Source: an uncultured Lactobacillus sp.
GTDB lineage: Bacteria > Bacillota > Bacilli > Lactobacillales > Lactobacillaceae
Direction of reading: 5' to 3'
Assembly: GCA_945281075.1 (NCBI GenBank)
Contig: CALYQE010000113.1
Span: 1-5,969 of the forward strand
Length of the DNA stretch: 5,969 nucleotides
Every line of letters begins with the position of its first letter. Position 1 is the stretch's first letter. The notes under the pieces were generated by a model. That model ran no database searches. It worked only from the letters and a program-made list of their open reading frames with translations, and was not told where the DNA came from. The position numbers and the translations under genes were made by a program. Shown one piece after another: positions 5,952 to 5,969 of this stretch.

Positions 5952-5969
5952 TTGAGTAAAGCTGCTATT
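5952..5969 (+). CDS. rplJ: Ribosomal protein L10 (uL10), first six codons only
   Basis: L10 forms the base of the ribosomal stalk and carries the L7/L12 dimers. Only Met-Ser-Lys-Ala-Ala-Ile is visible before the window ends, which matches typical L10 N-termini of lactobacilli. The start codon is TTG (5952-5954), supported by a near-perfect SD, GGAGGTG (5938-5944), with 7 nt spacing. Nearby ATGs at 5927 and 5936 are out of frame, and the second overlaps the SD. The L10 leader just upstream independently supports the identity. rplL would be expected next, beyond the window. Confidence 0.88.

Noticed and set aside
1..5969. Mobile element, CRISPR array, tRNA or novel defence system
   Set aside because: I saw no transposase, integrase, terminal inverted repeats, regularly spaced repeats or tRNA cloverleaf. 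Nearly all bases are accounted for by ribosomal and phosphate-transport genes.

Overview
The window looks like a chromosomal segment from a low-GC Gram-positive bacterium, most likely a Lactobacillus of the acidophilus/helveticus/delbrueckii type. The grounds are the L1 and PstS/PstC/PstA protein sequences, strong Gram-positive Shine-Dalgarno sites, a lipoprotein-type phosphate-binding protein, a Firmicutes-type L10 leader and moderate AT richness. The genus is my inference from protein flavour; no search was run.

Layout, all on the + strand: (1) 1-556, the 3' part of rplA (ribosomal protein L1), closed by a strong intrinsic terminator at 578-613. (2) 614-700, a short AT-rich regulatory region with a possible promoter and a dyad upstream of pstS. 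(3) 701-5755, a compact six-gene high-affinity phosphate uptake operon, pstS-pstC-pstA-pstB1-pstB2-phoU, with gaps of 1 to 14 nt. (4) 5756-5951, a promoter and an L10 leader (autoregulatory mRNA element) with an attenuator hairpin. (5) 5952-5969, the first six codons of rplJ (ribosomal protein L10), which starts with TTG.

How the genes work together: PstS is a surface lipoprotein that captures phosphate. PstC and PstA form the membrane channel. Two different PstB ATPases can power it. PhoU is the cytoplasmic regulator that restrains Pst activity and links it to phosphate signalling. No phoP/phoR two-component genes are present in the window. The ribosomal genes on either side would normally be adjacent (rplK-rplA-rplJ-rplL), so the phosphate operon sits inside a ribosomal protein cluster. 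It has a terminator before it but none of its own after phoU; the next terminator-like structure downstream is the L10 attenuator.

I found no mobile element, CRISPR array, tRNA or rRNA gene, and no evidence of an undescribed system. The most interesting points are the gene order, the mutually exclusive folds readable in the L10 leader, and the likely read-through from phoU into that leader.
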